The notes: generated from the sequence alone by a model not told the origin. 64,000 nucleotides of DNA from Algoriphagus sp. (GCA_029945945.1 JAQSDM010000005.1:62001-126000); one strand, 5' to 3'; positions 8,556 through 17,397 are shown, numbered from the stretch's first letter. Numbers and translations are program-made.

Positions 8556-11073
8556 TTATTCCTGGATTTTAAAGATGGCTTTCCGGGACTTCCGGAAAAA
8601 CATCTCTCGTTTATTGCTATTTGTTTCTTCGATAGTAGTCGGGATTGCAGCCTTGGTTGCAATCAGCAGTTTTGGAGAAAACCTCACCAAAGACATCGAT
8701 AACCAAGCGAAGGAATTACTTGGAGCCGATCTGGTCTTGGAAAATAACACTCCGGTTGGTGAGCAAGGTGTTGATAGTATGGCATTGGAAATGGCTGCTG
8801 AAGTGAATTTTGCCTCCATGGTTGCCTATCCGAAAACAGGCGCAAGCAGACTCACGCAGGTTCGAGCGCTTGAGGGGAACTTCCCCTTTTATGGAGTTTT
8901 GGAAACAATTCCGGTATCCGGCGAGTCTGATTTCCGCAAGGGAGGAAAAAAAGCGTTGGTTCAAAAAGCCCTGTTGGCCCAGTTCAACGCTCAGGTCGGG
9001 GATTTTATAAAAGTTGGGAATGTTGATTTCGAGATTGTCGGCGAATTGCAGTCAGTTCCCGGTCAGACCGGAATCACAGCAACTGTAGCTCCTACAGTTT
9101 ATATTCCGATGGAATATCTTTTGGAAACCGGCCTGGTCCAATACGGCAGCCGGGTAAATTACAATCGCTATTTTCTTTTCGCTGAGAATACCAATGTTGA
9201 AGAGCTGATCAAACCCTACGAAGACCAATGGGAAGTCGATCGGGTAGATGCAGATACAGTTGAAGATAGGAAGCAATCAACAGGTCGTTCTTTCGCAAAC
9301 CTTTCCAATTTCCTGAGTCTGGTGGCATTCATTGCACTTCTTTTAGGGTGTGTGGGAGTAGCGTCTGCGGTCAATGTTTTTGTAAAAGAAAAACTTGCCT
9401 CAGTGGCAGTATTGAGATGTTTGGGAGTTTCTTCTCGAGATGTATTGCTGATTTACCTTTCGGAAATTATCCTGATGGGATTAGTAGGAGCGATTTTAGG
9501 GGCCTTTTTAGGTACTCTTCTTCAGTTTATCCTGCCGGTTGTTTTTGCTGATTTTCTTCCAGTGGAAGTGAATGTCGGGGTTTCCTGGATTTCGGTTCTG
9601 TTTGGGATTGTCACTGGATTGTTCGTATCCATTTTGTTTGCGTTGTTGCCTTTGCTGAAAGTCAGAAATGTGTCGCCAATGGCGACCTTAAGGCCGGAAA
9701 CAGCGGATACAACTTTGATGAAAGACCCGCTTCGTTGGTTGGTAATCGGTGCAATACTTGCTTTTATCTGGGGATTCAGCTTCTATCTTTTGAAAGACTG
9801 GAAACTTGCCTTCGGGTTTACCGGATTTGTGGTGGTTGCCTTTGGTTTGCTGTGGGGAGTTGGCCAATTGATCATGTGGACGGTTCGGCGGTTTTTGCCG
9901 ATCACCTTCGCGTATCCTTTGAGACAATCATTAGCGAATCTTTATCGGCCCAATAATCAGACCGTCTCTTTGATAGCTACGATTGGATTGGGTACTGCGA
10001 TGATCAGCACGCTCTTTTTCCTGCAAAATCAACTGCTTGAAGAAGCAAAATTTGCAGACAAAAAGGATCAGCCAAACATGTTGATGTTTGATATTCAGAC
10101 AGCTCAATTGCAGGATGTGAAAAGTAAAATCACCAGTCGTGGATTGCCGATCATGCAGGAAGTTGCGATCGTTACGATGCTGCTGAACTCAATTGAAGGG
10201 GTTGATAAAAAGGAGAACGAAGACCTTTCTGAGGAAAAGCGCTATTCCAGATGGTTATACAATCGGGAGTTTCGGGTGACGTACCGAGATACCCTTATTT
10301 CTTCAGAAACGCTTACCCAGGGAAAGTTAAGGCCATTGGGAAGTGCTGGAGATAGTATCTTTGTTTCTTTTGAGAAAGGATTTGCAGAAGGAAATAAAAT
10401 CAAACTGGGCGATGAAGTAGAATTCAACGTCCAAGGCAGGCCGATCAAAACCTATGTAGGAAGCTTGAGAGATGTCAAATTCAACCAGGTTTCAACCAAT
10501 TTTCTGGTCCTGTTTCCTGAGGGAGTTCTGGAGTCTGCACCTAAATTCCATGTGCTGATTACTAAAACCAAAGATGATAGGGAAGCAGCAGATGTACAGT
10601 CAGAGATCGTGCGAACTTTCCCTAATATTTCTATCATCAACTTAGGGACAATCGTGGCAGCCCTGGAAGAGATTCTGGGCAAGATTAGCTTTGTTATCCA
10701 GTTCATGGCGTTTTTCAGTATTGCAACCGGGATTTTGGTATTGATCAGTTCGCTCATCATCAGCAAATACCAACGGATGCGAGAAAGTATATTGCTTCGG
10801 ACTTTGGGAGCAAGTTCTGCAATTGTATCAAAGATCAATACCCTGGAATACTTCTTCCTGGGAAGTTTGGCCTCACTTTCCGGTTTGATCCTTTCCTTTA
10901 TTGCTACCTGGTTGCTGAGTGAATTTGTTTTCAATTTCACTTTCCGAGGTGCCTGGCTGGAAGCATTAGTTCTATACCTTGCAATCACAAGCTTAACAAT
11001 TGTCCTGGGTTGGCTGAATGGACGGAAAATCATTAACCAGCCTCCGATGGAGATCCTGAGGGGAAATGGTTAA
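8542..11073 (+). CDS. ybbP: ABC transporter permease, YbbP-like with two FtsX domains
   Basis: 843 residues, typical for YbbP. A first membrane helix lies near 20-45, a large extracytoplasmic domain near 50-245, then three helices near 255-370 (FtsX domain 1), two more near 395-455, a second extracytoplasmic stretch to about 700, and C-terminal helices near 715-830 (FtsX domain 2). The tail MEILRG is a typical ending of this permease group. It starts within ybbA after a purine-rich AGGAGG. Known relatives act on lipids, lipoproteins or peptides; the substrate of YbbAP is still debated. A terminator follows the stop. Confidence 0.92.
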   Translation: MSMPDYSWILKMAFRDFRKNISRLLLFVSSIVVGIAALVAISSFGENLTKDIDNQAKELLGADLVLENNTPVGEQGVDSMALEMAAEVNFASMVAYPKTGASRLTQVRALEGNFPFYGVLETIPVSGESDFRKGGKKALVQKALLAQFNAQVGDFIKVGNVDFEIVGELQSVPGQTGITATVAPTVYIPMEYLLETGLVQYGSRVNYNRYFLFAENTNVEELIKPYEDQWEVDRVDADTVEDRKQSTGRSFANLSNFLSLVAFIALLLGCVGVASAVNVFVKEKLASVAVLRCLGVSSRDVLLIYLSEIILMGLVGAILGAFLGTLLQFILPVVFADFLPVEVNVGVSWISVLFGIVTGLFVSILFALLPLLKVRNVSPMATLRPETADTTLMKDPLRWLVIGAILAFIWGFSFYLLKDWKLAFGFTGFVVVAFGLLWGVGQLIMWTVRRFLPITFAYPLRQSLANLYRPNNQTVSLIATIGLGTAMISTLFFLQNQLLEEAKFADKKDQPNMLMFDIQTAQLQDVKSKITSRGLPIMQEVAIVTMLLNSIEGVDKKENEDLSEEKRYSRWLYNREFRVTYRDTLISSETLTQGKLRPLGSAGDSIFVSFEKGFAEGNKIKLGDEVEFNVQGRPIKTYVGSLRDVKFNQVSTNFLVLFPEGVLESAPKFHVLITKTKDDREAADVQSEIVRTFPNISIINLGTIVAALEEILGKISFVIQFMAFFSIATGILVLISSLIISKYQRMRESILLRTLGASSAIVSKINTLEYFFLGSLASLSGLILSFIATWLLSEFVFNFTFRGAWLEALVLYLAITSLTIVLGWLNGRKIINQPPMEILRGNG

Positions 11074-11107
11074 AAAATGAAGCATTAAGAATGAAAAATT
11101 TTCAATT

Positions 11108-11143
11108 AAAAACAGGTTCTCAGAAATGGGAGCCTGTTTTGTT
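11108..11143 (+). terminator. Intrinsic terminator after ybbP
   Basis: AAACAGGTTCTC pairs with GGGAGCCTGTTT (G-T pairs included) around a short loop and is followed by TTGTTT. It lies 35 bp past the ybbP stop. Confidence 0.7.
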
Positions 11144-11158
11144 TGCCAAGAAAAGCAA

Positions 11159-11190
11159 AAACCCCTTCAAATTTTCATCTGAAGGGGTTT
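11159..11190 (-). terminator. Terminator of tRNA-Leu
   Basis: AACCCCTTCA / TGAAGGGGTT stem, five bases beyond the 3' end of the minus-strand tRNA, ending in a T-tract in that direction. Confidence 0.85.
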
Positions 11191-11194
11191 TGTG

Positions 11195-11278
11195 TACCCA
11201 GAGCCGGAGTCGAACCGGCACGAGTGTAACCTCATTGGTGTTTGAGACCAACGCGTCTACCGATTCCGCCATCTGGGC
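11195..11278 (-). tRNA. tRNA-Leu (anticodon CAA)
   Basis: 84 nt with a complete class II cloverleaf. The acceptor stem is GCCCAGA/TCTGGGT with discriminator A, the anticodon stem TTGGT/ACCAA encloses the loop CTCAAAC (anticodon CAA, reads UUG), a long variable arm is present, and the T-loop is the canonical TTCGACT. CCA is not encoded. Confidence 0.95.
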
Positions 11279-11324
11279 TTGTGGTGAGAGTGTGTCTCGT
11301 TCCCGTTATTTTCACAACGGGATG

Positions 11325-11355
11325 CAAATATGAATAAAGATTTTTTTACCTCCAA
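11325..11355 (-). promoter_or_regulatory. Candidate promoter for tRNA-Leu
   Basis: On the minus strand TTG, 20 bp, then CATATTTG (seven of eight matches to TAnnTTTG). Transcription would start about 40 nt before the tRNA. The leader contains a perfect 7-bp inverted repeat, TCCCGTT/AACGGGA at 11301-11322. Confidence 0.4.
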
Positions 11356-11357
11356 CC

Positions 11358-11657
11358 TCAGGATTTGACTTCCTGCAACTTTTTTGAACTGACAGCCTTT
11401 GGCTTCTCCGAGAAAAGGGCTTTTGTAAAGCTCCAGACAGATTTAAAAAGCTCAGAATCACGATATTGATCCAGTGCTTCTTCGGTTTCCCAGTGACTGT
11501 AAGTCGTGAAAATATTTTTTTGAGTTGTGTCCTGCCAGAGTTCCAAATGCTGACATCCAGGGAAGTTTCGGATGTAAGACTTGTTTGCTTCGAAGTTTTC
11601 AAGAAAAGCCGGAACCTCCTCAGGTCGGAAAGTCATGCGAACGATTCGGATCAGCAT
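11358..11657 (-). CDS. Antibiotic biosynthesis monooxygenase (ABM) fold protein
   Basis: 99 residues. The opening MLIRIVRMTFRPEEVPAFLENF, the central GCQHLELWQD and the TYSHWETEEALDQYRDS segment are the typical pattern of the ABM/dimeric alpha-beta barrel family (YgiN-like quinol monooxygenases and haem-degrading relatives). Such proteins work as small cytoplasmic dimers. It follows the SAM hydroxide adenosyltransferase gene by four bases on the same strand, so the two are probably co-transcribed. The reaction cannot be predicted from sequence alone. Confidence 0.85.
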   Translation of the reverse strand: MLIRIVRMTFRPEEVPAFLENFEANKSYIRNFPGCQHLELWQDTTQKNIFTTYSHWETEEALDQYRDSELFKSVWSFTKALFSEKPKAVSSKKLQEVKS

Positions 11658-11661
11658 AGCT

Positions 11662-12432
11662 TCAGCTTTCGAAGTTGATATAGACTACGCTGTCGTATCT
11701 CAGCCCCAATAGGTCGCCGCCATGCCCATGATTGATCCCGATTTCCAGCAAGTCAATGCTGTTGAAGAATGCGAAACAATCACCCGGCTCCACCTGATCA
11801 TAGCCCACATGAAGCTTGTCCACCGTCTCTCTGCCAAATTCGATGGTGAACTTGCCGGGATTCAGTTTTTCAAAAATCTCTTTTCTGATATTGGTAATCA
11901 GGTTTCCATAGCGATCTACTCTCAGGACATTTCCGATGATTTGTTGCTTTGTTGCTTTCGGATGACGGGACATCAATTTTCTGAAATTAGTCAACGGTCC
12001 GCCAAAATCGTGAATTGCCGCTCCGCTAGCTACTTTGGCTGCAATCGGAGCCAGAATGTCTTTCGCAGGAAAAGTTGAATCCTTCACATGGATATCAGCA
12101 AACTGAACCATGATTCCGGGGTCCTGATCAGCCAGCAAACTCAGAATTCCATTGTTGGGGCCCACGAAAATATGTTCCTCCAGTTTCACCCCGATGTAAC
12201 CATGGGTATGACTTCCTGTGGTATTGATGGCGACTAAATGGACGGTTCCCTTCGGGAATTCACGAAATGTGGATCGCAAGACAAAAGCCGCATGAGCTAT
12301 ATCAAATTCACCGATGTTGTGTGAAATATCGATGATATTCAATTGAGGATTTATTGAAAGCATTTTGGCTTTTACAGCCGGAACGTAAAAATCTTTGTCC
12401 CCAAAATCTGAGAGGAATGTCACTAATGCCAT
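11662..12432 (-). CDS. SAM hydroxide adenosyltransferase family protein (DUF62 / SAM_HAT)
   Basis: 256 residues. The start MALVTFLSDFGDKDFYV has the conserved substrate-binding Asp pair (SDFG), followed by ISHNIGEFDIAHAAFVLRS and FVGPNNGILS, hallmark blocks of the family that splits S-adenosylmethionine to adenosine and methionine using water (relatives of fluorinases and chlorinases). The C-terminal barrel begins near residue 165 (VLRVDRYGNLITN). The native proteins are cytoplasmic trimers. A near-ideal Bacteroidota promoter lies upstream (12482-12513) and a monooxygenase-fold gene follows. I see no chlorinase/fluorinase-specific loop, so the hydrolase form is more likely. Confidence 0.9.
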   Translation of the reverse strand: MALVTFLSDFGDKDFYVPAVKAKMLSINPQLNIIDISHNIGEFDIAHAAFVLRSTFREFPKGTVHLVAINTTGSHTHGYIGVKLEEHIFVGPNNGILSLLADQDPGIMVQFADIHVKDSTFPAKDILAPIAAKVASGAAIHDFGGPLTNFRKLMSRHPKATKQQIIGNVLRVDRYGNLITNIRKEIFEKLNPGKFTIEFGRETVDKLHVGYDQVEPGDCFAFFNSIDLLEIGINHGHGGDLLGLRYDSVVYINFES

Positions 12433-12456
12433 GGAAGCAAGTCGATTAAAATTATG

Positions 12457-12464
12457 TACTTTTG
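12457..12464 (+). promoter_or_regulatory. Candidate -7 element for phoH
   Basis: TACTTTTG matches TAnnTTTG exactly and points toward phoH 74 bp away, but no TTG is found 19-21 bp upstream. Confidence 0.3.
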
Positions 12465-12481
12465 TTTAAGAGGGGGATGAA

Positions 12482-12513
12482 CAAAAATAGAGATTTTATT
12501 CTTTCACCTTCAA
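12482..12513 (-). promoter_or_regulatory. Candidate Bacteroidota promoter for the SAM_HAT gene
   Basis: On the minus strand TTG, 21 bp, then TATTTTTG, which matches the TAnnTTTG -7 consensus exactly. The expected start site would leave a leader of roughly 40 nt before the ATG at 12432. Confidence 0.5.
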
Positions 12514-12537
12514 CGAAAATCTAATCAATAAACGAGT

Positions 12538-13515
12538 TTGGTCGAAAAAGTAATCACCTTAGAAAACGTACCATTGGCTGAATTTTTAGGCCCTGCCAAT
12601 GAGAATATCAGGCAAATAGCTCTTGCCTTTCCCCAAAGCAAAATTATTTCCCGAGGTAATGAAGTTCGCATCCAAGGTGGAGCGCCAGAAATCCTTCGTA
12701 TCAACGATCTGATCAATCTTTTGCTCGAGCATTTTGATCGATTCGGGCATCTCACTCCGGAAAATGTAAAAGATTACCTAGACCTCGAAGGCATTCCTTT
12801 CGAAGAAGCCAACAGGGATCAGGTTCTTGTCTTTGGCAACAAAGGTCTTGTCATCAAGCCAAAATCAGCTAATCAGCAAAAACTCGTGGAAGCTGCGATG
12901 AAGAATGATCTGGTTTTTGCTTTAGGTCCTGCCGGTACGGGCAAGACTTATATTGCTGTTGCCCTCGCGGTGCGTGCATTGAAAAACAGAGAAGTAAAAA
13001 GAATCATCATCACAAGACCTGCCGTGGAAGCGGGAGAAAACCTTGGCTTCTTACCTGGAGATCTTCAGGAGAAACTTGATCCGTATTTGAGACCGATCTA
13101 CGATGCCTTGCAAGACATGGTGCCACCAGAAAAGCTGAAATACTATCAGGAAACAAGGGTAATCGAGATAGCGCCTTTAGCTTACATGAGAGGAAGGACG
13201 CTTCATGATGCTTTTGTCCTGCTGGACGAAGCTCAGAATACCACTCAGGAGCAAATCAAAATGTTCCTGACCCGAATGGGACCCAACTCAAAAGTGATCA
13301 TCACAGGTGATCAAACTCAGGTGGATTTACCCGTTCGGCAAAAGTCTGGATTGTCAGAAGCTCTGAAAATCCTGAAAGATGTGAAAGGTATCGGTATCGT
13401 GAGCCTTAGCGGAAAAGATGTGATCCGACATAAACTGGTGAAAGCTATAATTGAAGCCTACGAAAAAGATCAAATCGATAAAGACCAGCCTAGAAATGAA
13501 CCTTCTGGTAAATAA
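12538..13515 (+). CDS. phoH: PhoH family protein (PhoH-like ATPase)
   Basis: 325 residues beginning at a TTG; no ATG is found in frame before the conserved ATPase core, and the N-terminal block VEKVITLENVPL is part of the family. Walker A is GPAGTGKT at 130-137 and Walker B is FVLLDEAQN near 225-233, followed by the GDQTQVDLP block near 261. The family is widespread and cytoplasmic. Members bind ATP and are linked to RNA metabolism and ribosome maturation (YbeZ), often next to ybeY, which is not adjacent here. The following GNAT gene starts inside this gene. Confidence 0.92.
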   Translation: MVEKVITLENVPLAEFLGPANENIRQIALAFPQSKIISRGNEVRIQGGAPEILRINDLINLLLEHFDRFGHLTPENVKDYLDLEGIPFEEANRDQVLVFGNKGLVIKPKSANQQKLVEAAMKNDLVFALGPAGTGKTYIAVALAVRALKNREVKRIIITRPAVEAGENLGFLPGDLQEKLDPYLRPIYDALQDMVPPEKLKYYQETRVIEIAPLAYMRGRTLHDAFVLLDEAQNTTQEQIKMFLTRMGPNSKVIITGDQTQVDLPVRQKSGLSEALKILKDVKGIGIVSLSGKDVIRHKLVKAIIEAYEKDQIDKDQPRNEPSGK

Positions 13516-13930
13516 AATCACCGCCGAAGAAGATCTGAAATCAGCTTTCAAAATAAGAAAAGACGTGTTTGTGATCGAGCAGGAAGTGGATGCTGCTGAT
13601 GAATACGACGAGTTTGAAGAAACTTCAACTCATTTTTTGGCATTGCTCGACGGAATGCCAGTTGGTACAGCAAGATGGAGATTTACTCAGAACGGAGTAA
13701 AACTCGAGCGCTTCGCTGTGCTGAAAGAAGCCAGAGGTCAAGGTGTGGGTCAGGCGCTTGTAGCGGAAGTTTTGAGTGATATTTCGGCTAATAATGCCAC
13801 AATTGGCAAACTCAAATACCTTCATTCTCAACTTACCGCCGTTCCCTTGTATTCAAAGTTTGGGTTTGAAAAAGAGGGAGATATCTTCGAGGAGTGTAAT
13901 ATTCTTCATTATAAAATGAAGTTGGCTTGA
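13496..13930 (+). CDS. GNAT family N-acetyltransferase (ElaA/YitI-like)
   Basis: 144 residues from the ATG at 13496, which overlaps the phoH stop by 20 bp; the longer frame further upstream would only add a phoH-shadow tail. The acetyl-CoA loop reads ARGQGVGQALV near residues 81-91, preceded by VKLERFAVLKE. The block IRKDVFVIEQEVDAADE near the N-terminus is typical of the ElaA/YitI subgroup. The C-terminal YSKFGFEKEGDIFEECNILHYKM is the usual closing strand. The substrate amine is unknown. Confidence 0.88.
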   Translation: MNLLVNKITAEEDLKSAFKIRKDVFVIEQEVDAADEYDEFEETSTHFLALLDGMPVGTARWRFTQNGVKLERFAVLKEARGQGVGQALVAEVLSDISANNATIGKLKYLHSQLTAVPLYSKFGFEKEGDIFEECNILHYKMKLA

Positions 13931-13965
13931 CCCTTGCAGTTTCAATTGAAACCAACTTAAATATC

Positions 13966-14529
13966 ATGAAAAAAACGTTTTTCACCCTTACTCTTTTAAT
14001 AGGAATTCTATCTTTCAGTCAGGCTCAGCAAGTGCTTTCAAGTAGTTCACAGCTTAACAGGGACTTCTCGAATGAAATAAAGGTCAATTTCCTAAACCTG
14101 ATTGTTTTGGGATCTGTCGAGGTTGGCTATGAGAGATATCTGAGCGAAGAGCATTCCCTGGACTTTCAAGTGCTTCTTAATGATCGTTTTGGATACAATT
14201 CCGAAGGAAATGGAAAAGAGTACAAGACCAACTCAATCCAAACCGGAATGAACTTCTATTTTGGAAATAAGGAAAGCGGCAGATTCTATCTTTTTCCGTT
14301 TGCAAAGATTCGTTTTGGAGACTTCGAGGAAAACGATAATGGCGCTATCACGACCACCGATATGACAGCATTTATTTTTGGTGCTGGATTTGGATATAAG
14401 TGGGAAGTATCTGAAAACTTTGCATTCGGTCCTTACGCAAGCATTGCCCGAGGTTTCAGTGATGAAGTAGCGGATAAATTTACCAGAATTGAGCCGAATG
14501 CAGGATTCAGTTTAGGGTATAGATTCTGA
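13966..14529 (+). CDS. Secreted outer-membrane beta-barrel-like protein (DUF3575-like)
   Basis: 187 residues from the ATG at 13966. The signal peptide MKKTFFTLTLLIGILSFSQAQ is clear, so a longer in-frame start at 13927 is rejected. The mature part alternates polar and hydrophobic residues in short strands (IKVNFLNLIVLGSVEVGYERYL, MNFYFGN, FIFGAGFGYKWEVS) and ends in SLGYRF, a terminal aromatic as expected for a BamA-inserted barrel of about eight strands. The role is unknown. A terminator follows 24 bp after the stop. Confidence 0.75.
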   Translation: MKKTFFTLTLLIGILSFSQAQQVLSSSSQLNRDFSNEIKVNFLNLIVLGSVEVGYERYLSEEHSLDFQVLLNDRFGYNSEGNGKEYKTNSIQTGMNFYFGNKESGRFYLFPFAKIRFGDFEENDNGAITTTDMTAFIFGAGFGYKWEVSENFAFGPYASIARGFSDEVADKFTRIEPNAGFSLGYRF

Positions 14530-14552
14530 TCTTCAATAACCTATAAAATAGT

Positions 14553-14578
14553 AAGAGCCCTAAGCGGGCTCTTTTTTT
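14553..14578 (+). terminator. Intrinsic terminator after the beta-barrel gene
   Basis: AGAGCCC / GGGCTCT stem with a short loop and a run of eight T. Confidence 0.9.
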
Positions 14579-14618
14579 TGCCAAAAAAGCTTATCTTAAA
14601 TCTTTAATTTTTTAAAAC

Positions 14619-16559
14619 ATGAGATTTGCTGACTTTCCATTTTTACGGTATTTACCTTTTCTGCTTGGAGGAATATTTTTAGGCAGAACAGAATTTTCGC
14701 CGGGACTTTGGCCTCTTATGGGAGCGATTCTCATCCTTTGGCTTGGATATTTCTTCTTGGTTTTGAAGGAAGAGAAAATTAAAACTATCCTCCGGCCAAG
14801 TGCACTCGCATACGTGATGCTTGTTCTTTTTGGTGCGCTCTTAATTCAAGTGAAAAAGGAAAGTCTTCCTGATGACTTGTCAAAAGTTGAAACTGCAGAC
14901 CATTACCTCGCTGAAGTGATTCAATACGATGTTCAAAAACCTAATTCATTTGAGAATTTGCTTGAATTGAAATCGGTGAAAACTTCTGAAGGTTGGTCGG
15001 ATGCTTCGGGAAGAGTATTGATCTATCATCAAAGTGAAACTCCGCTTTTGCCCGGGCAAATCTTACTTGTCAACAAAGCTCCTGAGGTAATTCCCGGGCC
15101 AAAAAACCCAAATGAGTTTGATTACAAAGGATTTTTGGTTAGAAAAGGGATTTTTTACAGACAGTTCATAGGAAAGGAGGTCAGCATAATTCGATCAGCC
15201 CAAAGCTCAGATTTCCGTTATTTCCTGGATCATCTCCGACAGAAAATGGTGTTGATGCTGGAAGCAAAAATCCCTGATCCGGATTCAAGACAGGTTGCGT
15301 TGGCCCTTCTGCTGGGGCAAAAGCAAAACCTCGATCCGGAAATAAATAAAGCGTATTCTGAAACCGGAGTGATGCATATTTTGGCGGTTTCCGGGCTACA
15401 TGTGGCTATTATTTATGCCATTTTCATGTTCTTGATGAAGTTATTCCGACTGAAAAAACATCAAACCAAATACTATCTCACCGGAGTGATTGGAATCATT
15501 TGGCTGTATGCATTTCTCACTGGCTTATCTCCATCGGTACTGCGGGCCGCTACTATGTTTTCCCTGATTACGCTAGGTCAAATGAGAGACCGAAAACCAT
15601 CGATTTATAATGTACTCGCTTTCTCCGCAATGCTTTTAATCACTGCGAATCCTGACGTGATCTTTGATGTAGGATTTCAGCTTTCCTATCTGGCGGTGAC
15701 AGGAATCGTTTTGATCCAGCCGTTGATTCTAAACTGGTGGCTGCCATCGTCCAAAGTGGGGGAATACTTCTGGCAAATGACTTCGGTAAGTATTGCTGCA
15801 CAATTGGTCACTTTTCCTCTTTCAGTATATTATTTCCATGTCTTCCCAACCTACTTTCTAATCGCAAATCTGGTTGTGATTCCCATTTCATTCCTGATCA
15901 TGCAAGTAGGCGTTCCTCTGATGATTTTGGGTTGGGTTCCCTTCCTTGGAGAGGCTTTGGGCTGGGTTTTAAGTTGGTTGGTTTGGGTTCAGAACCAGGT
16001 CACTTTGCTCATTCACTTATTTCCTGCCGGTACGGTCAATCGGCTTACCATTGGTTTTCCGGGGATGATTTTGATTTGGGCACTGATCCTGATTTGGTCA
16101 AACTGGGAATTCGGATCCCGGAGAAATCTCACCTGGACTGCATACTTCCTTTTTTTCTTTTGGTCAATTTCACTGGTAAAAAATGAGCTTTCCAGACCTG
16201 AAGACGAGTTGATTATATATCAGGGGAAAAGGGGGAATATGTTTGATTTCTCCTCAGCGGGAAATCTATATTCCTGGAATCAGGGTTTGGAAAGAGAAGA
16301 AATCAGTTTTATCTCAGATCCAAACCGGATTGCAAGTCATTGGTCTCAATTCCCTGAGTCATTTTCAGCAGGTAAAACAGAGTCAGGCAATTTTGTTTTT
16401 CCTTTTCATTCTGTTGCTTTCGACGAAGCTCAAAAGAAGCTCTATTTTTCGCGGAAAACTCCAAAATCCATTCAGATTTGGGAAGAGAATCGTTGGGAAA
16501 ATCTGGTTAGTTCAGATTCTCTAGCGTTAGGCAATAATGCTTTTCGAATACTTTTCTGA
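14619..16559 (+). CDS. comEC: ComEC/Rec2 family DNA-uptake channel protein
   Basis: 646 residues. Two or three N-terminal helices (about 8-75), a soluble OB-like DUF4131 region near 90-190 and the Competence domain from about 225 with the signature HILAVSGLHVAI near 252-263, then six or more membrane helices to about residue 520. ComEC forms the inner-membrane pore for single-stranded DNA in natural transformation. The protein stops about 125 residues after the last helix, and I cannot see the HxHxDH motif of the metallo-beta-lactamase nuclease domain, so this looks like the short form. It sits alone, without other competence genes in the window. Confidence 0.9.
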   Translation: MRFADFPFLRYLPFLLGGIFLGRTEFSPGLWPLMGAILILWLGYFFLVLKEEKIKTILRPSALAYVMLVLFGALLIQVKKESLPDDLSKVETADHYLAEVIQYDVQKPNSFENLLELKSVKTSEGWSDASGRVLIYHQSETPLLPGQILLVNKAPEVIPGPKNPNEFDYKGFLVRKGIFYRQFIGKEVSIIRSAQSSDFRYFLDHLRQKMVLMLEAKIPDPDSRQVALALLLGQKQNLDPEINKAYSETGVMHILAVSGLHVAIIYAIFMFLMKLFRLKKHQTKYYLTGVIGIIWLYAFLTGLSPSVLRAATMFSLITLGQMRDRKPSIYNVLAFSAMLLITANPDVIFDVGFQLSYLAVTGIVLIQPLILNWWLPSSKVGEYFWQMTSVSIAAQLVTFPLSVYYFHVFPTYFLIANLVVIPISFLIMQVGVPLMILGWVPFLGEALGWVLSWLVWVQNQVTLLIHLFPAGTVNRLTIGFPGMILIWALILIWSNWEFGSRRNLTWTAYFLFFFWSISLVKNELSRPEDELIIYQGKRGNMFDFSSAGNLYSWNQGLEREEISFISDPNRIASHWSQFPESFSAGKTESGNFVFPFHSVAFDEAQKKLYFSRKTPKSIQIWEENRWENLVSSDSLALGNNAFRILF

Positions 16560-16585
16560 ATCCCTTTTTTGGGATTGCCTTTTTC
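16558..16585 (+). terminator. Weak terminator after comEC
   Basis: AATCCC / GGGATT hairpin followed by GCCTTTTTC, directly at the comEC stop. Confidence 0.45.
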
Positions 16586-16620
16586 TGAACCTAACTTGAT
16601 CACAATCAAAAAATAAATTC

Positions 16621-17397
16621 ATGAGTAAACCAGTCTTGACAAAAGTGGCCGATCGAATTGGCTACATCACGCTCAACCGACCCGAAAAGAGAAATGCCCT
16701 GAGTCCTGATTTGATTTTGGGGCTGAAAGATGCTTTTGTGGAAATGGGTGATCGTGACGATGTCAAAGTAATCATCCTTCGCGCAAGTGGAAAGGCCTTT
16801 TGTGCCGGTGCGGATTTGAGCTATTTGCAGGAGATGCAAGCTTTTACTTTCGAAGAAAATCTGGAAGATAGTAACCGTCTGAAAGATCTGTTCTCCTTGA
16901 TCTTTACCATTCCCAAAGTGGTCATTGCTCAGGTTCAAGGGCATGCTTTGGCGGGAGGAAGTGGATTGGTGACGGTTTGTGACTTTGGTTTCTCTGTTCC
17001 CGAAGCACTTTTTGGCTACACAGAAGTAAGGATTGGTTTTGTGCCGGCTCTCGTTTCTGTTTTTTTGCACGAGCAAATCGGAGGGGCCAAGACGCAGGAA
17101 TTATTGCTTTCCGGAGGATTGATCACAGCTGCAAAAGCTTCGGAATTAGGACTGATCACTGAAGTGGTGGGAGATGATTCGTTGGAAAAAGAAGTCATCG
17201 GATTTGCCAAAAAGCTCATTCACCAGAATTCAGGCTTCTCTATGGGGCAGACCAAAAAACTCCTTCGGGCATTGTCACAGGAATCCAGAGAAAAAGGATT
17301 GAAAATGGCGGCGGAAATCAATGCCGCGGCTCGATCGCATGAAGATTGTGTAAAAGGAATTTCTTCCTTTCTGAATAAAACAGAACCAAACTGGTAA
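16621..17397 (+). CDS. Enoyl-CoA hydratase/isomerase (crotonase) family protein
   Basis: 258 residues, normal for a crotonase monomer. The start matches IGYITLNRPEKRNALS, the oxyanion-hole blocks are SGKAFCAGADLSYL near 56-69 and HALAGGSGL near 107-115, and the glutamate region is FGYTEVRIGFVP near 129-141. Relatives hydrate enoyl-CoA in beta-oxidation or methylglutaconyl-CoA in leucine breakdown; the sequence does not decide between them. The stop codon directly abuts the GTG start of recQ, which makes a common message likely. Confidence 0.9.
   Translation: MSKPVLTKVADRIGYITLNRPEKRNALSPDLILGLKDAFVEMGDRDDVKVIILRASGKAFCAGADLSYLQEMQAFTFEENLEDSNRLKDLFSLIFTIPKVVIAQVQGHALAGGSGLVTVCDFGFSVPEALFGYTEVRIGFVPALVSVFLHEQIGGAKTQELLLSGGLITAAKASELGLITEVVGDDSLEKEVIGFAKKLIHQNSGFSMGQTKKLLRALSQESREKGLKMAAEINAAARSHEDCVKGISSFLNKTEPNW

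Noticed and set aside
11662-12432. SAM-dependent halogenase (fluorinase/chlorinase)
   Set aside because: The family blocks fit the common SAM hydroxide adenosyltransferase, and no halogenase-type insert was seen.
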